64,000 nucleotides of DNA from Bradyrhizobium sp. AZCC 1610. Its GTDB lineage: Bacteria; Pseudomonadota; Alphaproteobacteria; Rhizobiales; Xanthobacteraceae. The position numbers and the translations under genes are program-made. Within the stretch, counting starts at the first letter, position 1. Each line of letters begins with the position of its first letter. The stretch is from assembly GCF_036924515.1 (NCBI RefSeq), contig NZ_JAZHRR010000001.1:4993001-5057000 (forward strand). Direction: 5' to 3'. Under the pieces are notes generated by a model. That model saw nothing but the letters and a program-made list of their open reading frames with translations. It did no database searches and was not told where the DNA came from. Positions 26,669 through 35,517 of the stretch are shown here, piece after piece.

Positions 26669-28396
26669 CTACGGCAGCACCTCGCGGCGCTCGCTGAGCA
26701 GCGCGTCGGTCTCGGCACGCTTGTCCTCCAGCAGCCCGGCTTGCGCGGCCTCGATCACCTTGTAGAGCTCATGGGCGTCGCTGAGCCGCGTCACCGTCAC
26801 GTAATCGGCGCCGGCCTCGTAGAGGTCGTTGACGTTGGCCAGGATCTCCGCGGTGGCGACGATCTTGGCGGTCGGGTTGAGCGAGCGGACGTGCCGGACC
26901 AGCTTTTCGTTGTCGGCGCCCTTCAACAGCGAATCCGGGATGCTGAGGATGATCAGCTCGGCCTTGCCGACGCCGGCATGCACCAGCGTATCGACGTTGC
27001 TGATGTCACCATAGACCACGTGCATGCCGCGGTCCGTCAAGGTTCGGAACACGAGCGGATTGAAATCAATCACCGTGATCTGCTCGAGCACGGCCGGGGT
27101 GAGCCGCTCGATTTCGGCGACCAGCGCGCTGGCGGCGCGGAAGAAACCGAGAATGACGATCCGGCGCGCTTCCCCATGCCCGCCCTCATCTCCGGCGGCG
27201 GCTTCGTGCTTGTGATCGAGATCGCGCAAGCCCATCCGCTTCAGGGAGCCAATGAGACCGCGCGTGACCTGGTCGCTGCGGCCCATGACGAAGGTGCTCA
27301 ACACCGCCAGTACCACGAAGGCGAACGACGCCGCGCTCGACGTCTCGGTGCTGATATGGCGCGCCGCAACGCCGGTCTGGATCACGACCAGCGAGAATTC
27401 CGAGATCTGCGCCAAATTGATCGCCGGCAGCAGGCTCGCCCGCAGGCCCTGCTTCATCAGGTAGAGCGGCGCGAACGTCGTCACCACGCGGCTGACGACG
27501 GTGAAGGCCGCGATCGCGAGCGCCAGCCCGATCACCGACGCACCGGGGATCGGGATGGTCATGCCGAGCGAGACGAAGAACAGCGTGATGAAGAAGTCGC
27601 GCAGCGTCGTCACCTTGGCGGTGACGTCGAGCGCATAGGGGAATGTCGACAGCGATACGCCAGCCACCAGCGAGCCCATCTCGCGCGACAAATGCAGCCT
27701 CTCCGCGATCTCGCCGATCAGGAAGCACCAGGCCAGCGCGCCGAGCAGGATCAGCTCCGGCCGGCGCGCGATCTGGTGGAACAGCCACGGCAGCACATAG
27801 CGGCTGAGCACCAGCGCGGTCGCCACCAGCGCGCCGACCCGGGCGATCGAGATCAGGATCACGCTGACCTGCAGATTGTCGAGGCTCGGCTGCACCGCCA
27901 GGAACAGGATCGCGAAGATGTCCTGCAGCACCAGCACACCGAGCGTGATGCGTCCGGGCAGCGTGTCGAGCTCGCGCTTCTCGTACAGCACCTTGACGAT
28001 GATGACCGTGCTCGACAGCGCGCAGGCGATGCAGAGATACAGCGCGTCGAAATGGCCGCTGCCCATCGACAGGCCGATCCCGATAAAGAACAATATCCCG
28101 AGCAGGCAGCCGCCGATCAGTTGCCCGCCGGCGGCAAACAGGATGACCTTGCCGGCGCGCACGATCTTTTTCAGGTCGATTTCCAGCCCGATCATGAACA
28201 GCATGAAGATCAGGCCAAGCTCGGAGATGACGGTGATCGATTCCTGGGACTCGACCCAGCGCATGCCGAATGGACCTATGACGAACCCGGCGATAAGGTA
28301 GGCCAGGATCAGCGGCTGCCGGGAGAAATGCGCCAACAGGCCGAGCACCCAGGCGAACAGGATGCATAAAGTGATATCGCGAATAAGCTCGTGCAT
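26669..28396 (-). CDS. CPA2-family cation:proton antiporter with RCK/TrkA-N domain
   Basis: A 575-residue inner-membrane protein with 12 or so helices (about residues 1-385), starting ITLCILFAWVLGLLAHFSRQP, then a cytoplasmic RCK domain at about 405-540 (RIVILGFFRAASALVAEIERL, VVYGDISNVDTLVHAG). It resembles KefB/KefC/YbaL exchangers that move K+ or Na+ against H+. Lacking an adjacent kefF/kefG, its gating is unknown. ATG at 28396 is chosen; earlier codons add a repeat-like leader. It is the first gene of a loose minus-strand series with ribB and gcdH. Confidence 0.92.
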   Translation of the reverse strand: MHELIRDITLCILFAWVLGLLAHFSRQPLILAYLIAGFVIGPFGMRWVESQESITVISELGLIFMLFMIGLEIDLKKIVRAGKVILFAAGGQLIGGCLLGILFFIGIGLSMGSGHFDALYLCIACALSSTVIIVKVLYEKRELDTLPGRITLGVLVLQDIFAILFLAVQPSLDNLQVSVILISIARVGALVATALVLSRYVLPWLFHQIARRPELILLGALAWCFLIGEIAERLHLSREMGSLVAGVSLSTFPYALDVTAKVTTLRDFFITLFFVSLGMTIPIPGASVIGLALAIAAFTVVSRVVTTFAPLYLMKQGLRASLLPAINLAQISEFSLVVIQTGVAARHISTETSSAASFAFVVLAVLSTFVMGRSDQVTRGLIGSLKRMGLRDLDHKHEAAAGDEGGHGEARRIVILGFFRAASALVAEIERLTPAVLEQITVIDFNPLVFRTLTDRGMHVVYGDISNVDTLVHAGVGKAELIILSIPDSLLKGADNEKLVRHVRSLNPTAKIVATAEILANVNDLYEAGADYVTVTRLSDAHELYKVIEAAQAGLLEDKRAETDALLSERREVLP

Positions 28397-28472
28397 GGTT
28401 CCGATCTTGCCCCTGCCCCAACCTAGAGGTCCCGGCGCAGGGGTCAAACAAGCAATGTGTCACAGCCATAGA

Positions 28473-28670
28473 ATGGAGGCTTTTCTCGCGATTCTGGCCG
28501 CGCTGTCGATACTATATTCCCCCGCCGCAAGCGCGTGCACCGGGACCATCGAGCAGAACTTCGCCGCCTCCCTCGCCGCGGTGCCTGCGGAAAACCTCGC
28601 CGTATCCGGCGGCGTCGGGCATTATGCCTTCATCAGCCAGCGGCGGCCGATCAAGATCGCCAAGAACTAG
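28473..28670 (+). CDS. Possible 65-residue secreted protein
   Basis: MEAFLAILAALSILYSPAASA forms a credible signal peptide, followed by CTGTIEQNFAASLAAVPAENLAVSG and a basic end. One Cys sits directly after the predicted cleavage site. No clear ribosome-binding site is visible and I recognise no family, so coding status is uncertain. Confidence 0.42.
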   Translation: MEAFLAILAALSILYSPAASACTGTIEQNFAASLAAVPAENLAVSGGVGHYAFISQRRPIKIAKN

Positions 28671-28691
28671 CCTGCAAGAACTATCCTGCAA

Positions 28692-28711
28692 GAAGGCCGC
28701 GGGCGGCCTTC
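28692..28711. terminator. 8-bp GC-rich hairpin before the aminotransferase gene
   Basis: GAAGGCCG and CGGCCTTC pair perfectly around CGGG. There is no T-tract on either strand, so termination is only one possibility; it could also be a leader hairpin 32 bp upstream of the aminotransferase start. Confidence 0.4.
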
Positions 28712-28742
28712 TCAACGAAAAACAAAACAGGAGTGAACATTC

Positions 28743-29987
28743 ATGTCTGCCGCAACCCCCTTCGATTTCGCGCCATTGCTGCCCGCCGGACTGCCGGCGC
28801 CGGCAGCGCGGTGGACCGGTCTTGCCAGATACAGTTTCGTCGGCGGCAACAATGATCCCGACCAGGTTCCGGTCGATGGGCTGATCGAGGCGGTCAATGC
28901 CGTGCTCAGGCGCGAGGGCAAGACGCTGGCAACCTACGGCCTCGCCAGCGGCCCGCAGGGTTATCGTCCCCTGCGCGAATTCCTCACCGCAAAACTGAAG
29001 CGCGACGCCGGCATCGCCTGCATCGCCGACGACATCATGATCGTCTCCGGCTCGCTGCAGGCGCTCGATCTCGTCAACAACACGCTGCTGGCGCGCGGCG
29101 ACACCGTGCTGGTCGAACAGGAGACCTATCAGGGCGCGCTGACCCGGCTGACGCGGCTCGGCGTCAAGGCGGTCGGTATTCCCCTCGATGACCAGGGCAT
29201 GCGGATGGACGCATTGGCGGCCGCGCTCGCCGACCACAAGAGCCGCGGTATCACGCCGAAATACATCTACACCATCCCGACGGTGCAGAACCCGACCGGG
29301 TCAATCATGCCGGAGACGCGGCGCGCGGCGATGCTGAAACTGTCGCAGCAATATGGCGTGCCTGTTTTCGAGGACGATTGCTACGCCGATCTGATCTGGA
29401 GCGGCGAACGCCCGCCCGCGATCTATGCGATGAGCCAGCACGGCGGCGTCATTCACATCGGCTCGTTCTCGAAATCGATCGCGCCCGCATTGCGCGTCGG
29501 CTTCATCGTCGCGCCCTGGGAGATGATGTCGCGGATGCTGGCGCTGAAGACCGATGCCGGAAGCGGCGCGCTGGAGCAGATGGTGCTGGCGGAATATTGC
29601 GCACCGCATTTTTCCACGCATGTGCCGAAGCTGGCGCGCGGCCTGCGCGCCAAGCTCGACACGCTGATGGAAGCGCTCAACGAGCAGTTCGGCACCGCGG
29701 CCGAGTTCGAAGCCCCCGAGGGCGGTATCTTCCTATGGGTGAAACTCCCCGATAATGTCGACACGCTAAAGCTCTATCAGGCCGCGCTTGCCGCGGGCGT
29801 CGCGATCAATCCCGGGCCGGAATGGTCGACCGACAAGGCCTATGCCGGCAGCCGGCTCCGGCTGTGCTTTGCCAGCCCTTCGCATGAGCAGATCCGCGAG
29901 GGCGTAGCCGTGCTCGCCGAAGTCTGCCGCAAGGAATTTGGCGTGCCGGAACGAATTGCGAATGTGGAGAAGCGGGCGCGGAGCTGA
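28743..29987 (+). CDS. PLP-dependent aminotransferase class I/II (2-aminoadipate/MocR-like, no HTH)
   Basis: A 414-residue fold-type I PLP enzyme. Motifs: YGLASGPQGYRPLREFL, TIPTVQNPTGS, VFEDDCYADLIW with the PLP-ring Asp, and the Schiff-base Lys in HIGSFSKSIAPALRVGF. It closely resembles LysN/ARO8-type transaminases that act on aromatic amino acids or 2-aminoadipate, and also the catalytic half of MocR regulators, but has no GntR domain. It makes a 2-oxo acid, which the indolepyruvate oxidoreductase at 41843 could use; that link is inference. Confidence 0.92.
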   Translation: MSAATPFDFAPLLPAGLPAPAARWTGLARYSFVGGNNDPDQVPVDGLIEAVNAVLRREGKTLATYGLASGPQGYRPLREFLTAKLKRDAGIACIADDIMIVSGSLQALDLVNNTLLARGDTVLVEQETYQGALTRLTRLGVKAVGIPLDDQGMRMDALAAALADHKSRGITPKYIYTIPTVQNPTGSIMPETRRAAMLKLSQQYGVPVFEDDCYADLIWSGERPPAIYAMSQHGGVIHIGSFSKSIAPALRVGFIVAPWEMMSRMLALKTDAGSGALEQMVLAEYCAPHFSTHVPKLARGLRAKLDTLMEALNEQFGTAAEFEAPEGGIFLWVKLPDNVDTLKLYQAALAAGVAINPGPEWSTDKAYAGSRLRLCFASPSHEQIREGVAVLAEVCRKEFGVPERIANVEKRARS

Positions 29988-30027
29988 GCCCTCGGGCTTT
30001 GAGCCCGCGATGCCGGGCTGTGATGTC

Positions 30028-31014
30028 TTATTCGCTTTTGATCCCGGCCTCGGCGATCAGCTTCCCCCATTTCGCGCTTTCGCTTTGGATGAATTTTGCA
30101 AAAGCCTCGGGCGAGGTCGGTGCGGGTTCGGCGCCGAGAACGCGGATTTTTTCGATCGCGGCAGGATCGCTCAACGCCTTTACAAAGGCGGCATTCAACG
30201 TGCTGATGATCGCGGGCGGCGTGCCGGCAGGCACGACGATCCCAAACCAGCCGACGGATTCGAATCCGCTCAGGCCCTGCTCCGCCAGCGTGGGCACGTC
30301 GGGCAGGAAGACGACGCGCTTGGCGGCGGAGACCCCGAGCGCCTTCAGCTTGCCGTCGCCGATCAATTGCCTGGATGCGGGAATATCCAGCACCGCCAGC
30401 GGGACGTGGCCGGCAAGAACGTCCGTTGTAGCCGGCGCAGTGCCGCGATAGGCGATCAATTGAATTGCGACACCGGCCTTTTGAGCGAACAAGGCCGAGG
30501 TCAGGTGCATCGCCGTGCCGTTGCCGCCATGGCCGATCGACAGGCCCTGCGGTTGCGCCTTGGCCTTCGCAATGAGGTCTGCGACCGAGGCAATGCCCGC
30601 CTGCTGCGAGGACACCAGCACGAACGGGATTTCCGCCAGCAGCGTGACCGGCGCCAGATCCTTGACCGGATCGAACGGCATCGCCGCGCGATTGAGATGA
30701 GGATTGACGGTGAGCACGCCGGCAGCCGCCACGCCAAGCGTGTAACCATCCGGCGCGGCCTGCGCTACGGCGCCGACCCCGATATTGCCGCCCGCGCCCG
30801 CCCTGTTCTCGATGACGATCGATTGACGCAGCGATTCCGACAACAACGGCTGCAGGGCACGGATCACGATATCGGCACTGCCGCCGGGCGGAAACGACAC
30901 GATGATCTTGATCGGTTGATCAGGATATGCGTTTGCTGCTTCAATCGCTGACAACGCCAACGACAAAACAACAATTAGGGCATGGATCATGCCTTGCCGG
31001 ATCGACGGAAACAT
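30028..31014 (-). CDS. Tripartite tricarboxylate transporter receptor (Bug/TctC family)
   Basis: A 328-residue periplasmic solute-binding protein with a signal peptide (IHALIVVLSLALSAIEAANA). Bug signatures: YPDQPIKIIVSFPPGGSADIV, GAGGNIGVGAVAQAAPDGYTLG and VLLAEIPF-type segments. The family binds carboxylates such as citrate, nicotinate or aromatic acids and often works without nearby TctAB. The ATG at 31014 has GGGGGA at a good distance. It is divergent from the flavin monooxygenase with only 35 bp between starts if the upstream ATG of that gene is used. Confidence 0.92.
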   Translation of the reverse strand: MFPSIRQGMIHALIVVLSLALSAIEAANAYPDQPIKIIVSFPPGGSADIVIRALQPLLSESLRQSIVIENRAGAGGNIGVGAVAQAAPDGYTLGVAAAGVLTVNPHLNRAAMPFDPVKDLAPVTLLAEIPFVLVSSQQAGIASVADLIAKAKAQPQGLSIGHGGNGTAMHLTSALFAQKAGVAIQLIAYRGTAPATTDVLAGHVPLAVLDIPASRQLIGDGKLKALGVSAAKRVVFLPDVPTLAEQGLSGFESVGWFGIVVPAGTPPAIISTLNAAFVKALSDPAAIEKIRVLGAEPAPTSPEAFAKFIQSESAKWGKLIAEAGIKSE

Positions 31015-31049
31015 TTTGGGTCCCCCGATGATCTCTGTGGCGCTTAGTT

Positions 31050-32756
31050 ATGCATGATCGTCCCAACCCAGCAAGCGACATGACAGCAAGCGATTTGGCA
31101 ACAAGCGACATGGTGAAGACAGGCGTTCTGGTGGTCGGAGGCGGTCCGGTCGGACTTACTCTGGCAATGGACCTCGCAACGCGGGGAATATCCGTAAGCG
31201 TCGTGGAAACACGCGCCGCCGGTGAGCCGCCGAGCGTGAAATGCAACCACGTCTCGTCGCGTTCGATGGAAATCTTCCGCAGGCTCGGGCTGGCGCGGAA
31301 GCTGCGCGACACCGGGCTGCCGGCCGATTATCCGAATGACTGCTCTTACCGCACCACAGCAACAGGCATCGAGCTTTCGCGCATCCTGATTCCCTGCCGG
31401 CGCGATCGCTATACCGCCACCGGTGGGCCGGATACCGACTGGCCGACGGCCGAGCCGCCGCACCGCATCAACCAGATCTACATGGAACCCGTGCTGTTCG
31501 CGCACGCGGCTTCCATCGACGGGCTTCAGATTCTGAACCACACCGCGTTCGAGGATTTCAGCGAAGGCAATGACGGCATCGTTGCGACCGTCCGCAACCT
31601 CGACACCGGAACCGCCTTGCAGATTCATGCCGATTTCATCGTGGGCTGCGACGGCGCGCGTTCGCTCGTTCGCAAGGCGATCGACGCCAGTCTGCAGGGG
31701 ACGCCGATCATCCAGCGCGTGCAATCGACCTATATACACGCGCCCGGCCTGCTCGCCCTGATGGACCGGCCCGCCTGGATGACGCTGGCGCTCAATTCGC
31801 GGCGCTGCGGCACGGTGGTTGCGATCGACGGCCGCGAAAAATGGCTGATCCACAACCACCTCAACCGCGAAGACGAGACTTTCGAGTCGGTCGATCGCGA
31901 CGCCTCGATCCGCGCCATCCTCGGCGTCGGCCCCGATTTCGAATACGAGGTGCTGAGCAAGGAGGACTGGGTCGGCCGCCGCCTCGTCGCCGACCGGTTT
32001 CGCAAGGGGCGCGCGTTCATCTGCGGCGACGCCGCGCATTTGTGGATGCCCTATGCCGGTTACGGCATGAATGCCGGGATCGCGGACGCGACCAACCTCG
32101 CATGGCTGCTCGCGGCCTATCTGCAAGGATGGGCCGACATCGCCATCCTCGATGCCTATGAGGCCGAGCGTCTTCCCATCACCGAACAGGTATCGCGCTT
32201 TGCCATGGACATGGCAGGCAAGGTGTTGAGCCAGCGCCGCACCGTTCCCGATGAAATCGAGCAGCCGGGGCCTGAAGGCGACGCCGTCCGCAGGCAGGTA
32301 GGGCAAGCCGCCTATGACCTGAACGTGCAGCAATATTGCTGCGCCGGCCTCAACTTCGGTTATTTCTACGACCGCTCCCCGATCATCGCCTATGACGGCG
32401 CCGAGCAGCCGGGTTTTACGATGGCGGACTTCACGCCGTCCTCGACGCCGGGCTGCCGGCTTCCGTTCGCGAAGCTCGCCGATGGACGGCCGGTCTATGA
32501 TGCGCTCGGGCCGGGCTACACGCTGTTGCGATACGATCCGGATGTAGCGGTTGCGCCATTGGCCGATGCGATGCGCAGCAACGGCGTCCCGTTCAACATC
32601 GTCGATATTCCCCCAGCGCGACCGCCCAGCGATCACAAACTGATTCTGACGCGCACCGATCAACACGTCGCCTGGCGCGGCGATGCCATCCCTGACAATC
32701 CCGCGCACCTCGTCGACAAGCTGCTTGGCCGAAGCTTCAACCTCAGTCCGGATTGA
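31050..32756 (+). CDS. FAD-dependent aromatic monooxygenase (PheA/TfdB, PF01494 type)
   Basis: A protein of up to 568 residues. FAD motifs: VLVVGGGPVGLTLAMDLA at about residues 25-42, DFIVGCDGARS and FICGDAAHLWMPYAGYGMNAGI (GD motif). The C-terminal 150 residues are the thioredoxin-like domain of phenol hydroxylases. It probably hydroxylates a phenolic compound with NAD(P)H. Three in-frame ATGs (31050, 31080, 31110) lie within a 15-bp direct repeat; homologous sequence begins near 31110, so the real start may be there. The next gene is an exporter 7 bp downstream, likely co-transcribed. Confidence 0.9.
   Translation: MHDRPNPASDMTASDLATSDMVKTGVLVVGGGPVGLTLAMDLATRGISVSVVETRAAGEPPSVKCNHVSSRSMEIFRRLGLARKLRDTGLPADYPNDCSYRTTATGIELSRILIPCRRDRYTATGGPDTDWPTAEPPHRINQIYMEPVLFAHAASIDGLQILNHTAFEDFSEGNDGIVATVRNLDTGTALQIHADFIVGCDGARSLVRKAIDASLQGTPIIQRVQSTYIHAPGLLALMDRPAWMTLALNSRRCGTVVAIDGREKWLIHNHLNREDETFESVDRDASIRAILGVGPDFEYEVLSKEDWVGRRLVADRFRKGRAFICGDAAHLWMPYAGYGMNAGIADATNLAWLLAAYLQGWADIAILDAYEAERLPITEQVSRFAMDMAGKVLSQRRTVPDEIEQPGPEGDAVRRQVGQAAYDLNVQQYCCAGLNFGYFYDRSPIIAYDGAEQPGFTMADFTPSSTPGCRLPFAKLADGRPVYDALGPGYTLLRYDPDVAVAPLADAMRSNGVPFNIVDIPPARPPSDHKLILTRTDQHVAWRGDAIPDNPAHLVDKLLGRSFNLSPD
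31070..31113. repeat. Three 15-bp direct repeats at the monooxygenase start
   Basis: Copies read CAGCAAGCGACATGA, CAGCAAGCGATTTGG and CAACAAGCGACATGG in tandem. They lie between the divergent Bug and monooxygenase genes and contain two alternative ATGs, so they could be an operator or a leader-peptide repeat. Confidence 0.7.
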
Positions 32757-32763
32757 TTCATGT

Positions 32764-33636
32764 ATGGCGGAGGTGCGCTCCCAGCAACGCTTAGGCATTG
32801 CCCTCGTCGTCGCCGCCGCCATCGCCTGGAGCACGGCGCCGTTCTTCACACGGCTGCTTCCCTACGACTCCTGGACCATCCTGTTCTGGCGCGGATTGTT
32901 CGGCGGCGGCCTGATCATGGTCTTGATGATGCTGTTGCAGGGTCGTGCCGGCCTTCGGGATCTGACCAGGATGGACAAAAACGGCTGGCTGGTCGCGTCG
33001 TTTTCGACATTGGCGATGATCGCCTTCATCCCTTCGCTGCAGCTCACGGATGTATCCAATGTAGCCATCATCATCGCGACGGGTCCCTTCCTCGCGGCTG
33101 CGCTTGCCTGGATATGGCTGCGGGAAATCCCCCATCTGCGAACCATGCTGGCGAGCATCGTGGCGCTCTGCGGCATCTTGATCATCGTCGGTAACGCACG
33201 CGCCGGCTCCGACGTCATCGGTATAGCCCTCGCCTGCTTCATGGCGCTGGCAATCGCTGCGATGACAGTCATGGTACGGCGGCACAGGAATACATCGATG
33301 GTCGCCGCTGCAGCGATGTCGAACATCCTGGGCAGCGTCATCAGCATTCCCTTCGCCCACGGAATAACCGCGATAACCGGATTCGACCTGTTCATTCTCG
33401 CGATGTTCGGATGCTTTCAGGTCGCGCTGGGCCTCACGCTGTTCTTCCTCGGCTCGCGCCTGCTACCGTCAGGCCAGGCGGCCCTGATCTCGACGCTGGA
33501 GACGCCGCTGATGCCGTTCTGGATATGGGTGGGATTTACCGAGATTCCGGCGCTGCGGGTTCTCGTCGGCGGCGCCCTGGTAATGGACGCCGTCATCGCC
33601 GACATCATCGGCGATAGCCGCGTGCAGCGGCAGTAG
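32764..33636 (+). CDS. DMT-superfamily EamA-type transporter
   Basis: A 290-residue membrane protein with ten predicted helices in two EamA halves (e.g. LGIALVVAAAIAWSTAPFF, LTDVSNVAIIIATGPFLAAALAW, LGLTLFFLGSRLLPSGQAALI). EamA proteins mostly export metabolites or amino acids. The ATG at 32764 lies 7 bp after the monooxygenase stop, so the two likely share a transcript and the exporter may handle its product. Confidence 0.9.
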   Translation: MAEVRSQQRLGIALVVAAAIAWSTAPFFTRLLPYDSWTILFWRGLFGGGLIMVLMMLLQGRAGLRDLTRMDKNGWLVASFSTLAMIAFIPSLQLTDVSNVAIIIATGPFLAAALAWIWLREIPHLRTMLASIVALCGILIIVGNARAGSDVIGIALACFMALAIAAMTVMVRRHRNTSMVAAAAMSNILGSVISIPFAHGITAITGFDLFILAMFGCFQVALGLTLFFLGSRLLPSGQAALISTLETPLMPFWIWVGFTEIPALRVLVGGALVMDAVIADIIGDSRVQRQ

Positions 33637-33637
33637 G

Positions 33638-34919
33638 CTACCGCACCGCGAACGGCGCCTGGTAGGGCCGGCCGAACGGCACGCCGTTGATCACGGTCTG
33701 CACGGGTTTAAGCAGCAGCTTGCCCTCGCGCCTGTTGTTGCGGGTATCGACGAACGAGGTCTGCGCCTCCACCAGTTCCATGATCGCGACGTCGCCGGGC
33801 GCGCCGATCTGCAACGTGCCGATCTTGGGCGCGCGGTTGATGATCTTGGCCGGCGTTATGGTCGCCGCCGCCACCACCTGCTCCAGCGACAGGCCGAGCG
33901 GGATGAACTTGCTCATGACGTTCGGCAAGTAAGGCATGCCCGGCGAATTGCCGGAGAAGACGTGGATGTCGGAGGAGATCGTGTCCGGCGTGCAGCCGCC
34001 TGATATCGCCACCCTCCGCCACGGTAAAGTCAAAACTGCCGCCGCCATGGCCGACATCGAACATCACGCCGCGCTGCTTGGCGGACAGCGCCGCCGGCAA
34101 CAGCTTGCCGTCCTGCACGATGTTGGTGAAGGCGCCGCCGATGTTCGGCGCGCCGGAATAGGCGTGCGTCAGCACGTCCCCCGGCCGCATCAGGTTGAGA
34201 ATCTCGGACATCAGCTCCCTGGTCTCGACGCCGCCGATATGCACCATCATCTTGGCTGGCCAGCCGCACATTTCGCAGGCCTTGATCGACCGCTTCAGCG
34301 GCTCCAGGCCGTGCTTGGCGATCACGTTCTCCGACATCCTGACCTTCACGCCGAGCAGGAAATCCGGATTTTCGGCCAGCGCCATCGCGCAGGCTTCCAC
34401 TTGCGCGTAATCGATGTTGTAGAGCTCGGCGACCGGGAAGCCGGACAGGCCGTTGTTGGCGATGTGGACGAAGGCGTAGATCCGCGCCCGCGATTGCGCC
34501 ACGATGTAGCGGCGCAGCGCGGCGAGATTGTTGACGCCGGCATCGCCCGCCGACACCACCGTGGTGGTGGCCTGCGCCTGCACCAGTTCGTCGGCGGGAA
34601 TGCCGATCGCCGAACCGTAGGGGTAAACGTGGGAATGCAGATCGATCAGCCCTGGCGTTACCAGCTTGCCCGAGGCGTCGATGGTCTTGGCGGCACGAGC
34701 GGCCGGAATCTCGTTCTCGACCGCCTCGATCACGCCCCAGCGAATGCCGATGTCGCGCTTGCCGCGCAGCGACTGGCTGGGATCCAGCACGTCGCCGCCC
34801 TTGATCACGAGGTCGAACTTGTCGTTCGGCCCCATCGCGGCGTTGGCGTGGCCGGACACGGCAGCGATAGCAGCCGATCCCGTCAGGCTCAGAAAATCAC
34901 GGCGTGAAAACCCGGTCAT
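33638..34919 (-). pseudogene. Tat-exported amidohydrolase, frameshifted
   Basis: The N-terminus is a Tat signal (FSRRDFLSLTGSAAIAAVSG), then a TIM-barrel amidohydrolase with the metal motif GLIDLHSHVYPYG and FDVGHGGGSFDFTVAE. At about 34008-34014 the frame shifts by one base; the normal continuation ISGGCTPDTISSDIHVFSGNSP, NVMSKFIPLGLSLEQVV and the end QAPFAVR run in another frame to 33638. Related proteins are annotated as dihydroorotase-like or D-aminoacylase-like hydrolases. The frameshift removes the last metal-binding Asp region unless it is a sequencing error. Confidence 0.85.
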
Positions 34920-35220
34920 CGCAGCGCTCCCCCTGATATGATTTTATCTGGCGATGATGCGCCGGGCGTCGGCGTTCCGCAAGCATGGCGCGCATCGCCC
35001 ACGCAAAGCCCAAGGCGGCGCCGGTGATCCCTCGGTGGGCAGACCGAAGCGCTTGCACGCCAGAGCTCGAACCGACTGTCTACCGGCGTCTATCCAAAAG
35101 CCGAACGGCAACGCGGCGCGACGCACGCATCTGAACAAGCGTTCAGAATTCTCCTCAAGTTCCGCGGGAACGTTCCCTGCGATGTGATGTTTCATCCTCG
35201 CTCAATTGAGGAGAATTGGA
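34920..35220. other. Intergenic region with candidate EcfG promoter, about 301 bp
   Basis: It holds the divergent promoters of the amidohydrolase and the Gly/His-rich peptide. Visible elements are a hairpin CTGAAC/GTTCAG near 35132-35147 and the GGGAACGTTCCC palindrome (35166-35177) that overlaps the EcfG-like -35. The remainder shows no frame. Confidence 0.5.
35167..35193 (+). promoter_or_regulatory. Candidate EcfG (general stress response) promoter
   Basis: GGAAC at 35167-35171 is followed, 16 bases on, by TGTTTC at 35188-35193, close to the alphaproteobacterial EcfG pattern GGAAC-N16/17-CGTT. The predicted start would be about 20 bases before the ATG at 35221. The -10 has one mismatch. 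Confidence 0.5.
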
Positions 35221-35448
35221 ATGAAGAAGCTTGGATACGTTATCGCCGCGCTTGGCGCGCTCATCATCGCGGCGCCGTCGATTGCGAGCGCGGAGACCGT
35301 CGTGATCAAGCGTGGTGGCTACCATGGCCACCACCATGGCTATGGCGCGCGTGCCGAATACCGAGGCCACCGCGGCCGCGGCTACCATCGCGGATGGCGG
35401 CATGGTCATCGCGACAAGGTCGTGATCATCAAGAAGCATCGCTACTGA
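35221..35448 (+). CDS. Small secreted Gly/His/Arg-rich protein
   Basis: A 75-residue protein. Residues 1-25 are a signal peptide (LGYVIAALGALIIAAPSIASA); the mature part is about 50 residues rich in His, Gly, Arg and Tyr (GGYHGHHHGYGARAEYRGHRG), ending KKHRY. The His clusters could bind metal ions; no family function is known. A good AGGAG site precedes the ATG. The EcfG-like promoter and a perfect terminator at 35466 make it a single-gene stress-type unit. Confidence 0.8.
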   Translation: MKKLGYVIAALGALIIAAPSIASAETVVIKRGGYHGHHHGYGARAEYRGHRGRGYHRGWRHGHRDKVVIIKKHRY

Positions 35449-35465
35449 GACTGTCGCTTGAATCG

Positions 35466-35494
35466 AAAATGGCTCCTTGCGGAGCCATTTTTTT
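35466..35494 (+). terminator. Rho-independent terminator of the Gly/His-rich peptide gene
   Basis: AAATGGCTCC and GGAGCCATTT pair around TTGC and are followed by TTTT. It also ends 23 bp from the stop of the convergent thiolase gene and could serve both. Confidence 0.9.
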
Positions 35495-35517
35495 GTTACG
35501 CGCTATTTGCGAAAGTC

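Noticed and set aside
26741..28369. 542-codon open frame antisense to the CPA2 antiporter
   Set aside because: The protein is almost all Arg, Asp, Gln and His with no fold; it is a shadow of the antiporter.
31044..32849. 601-codon open frame antisense to the flavin monooxygenase
   Set aside because: It mirrors a certain gene and shows no domain.
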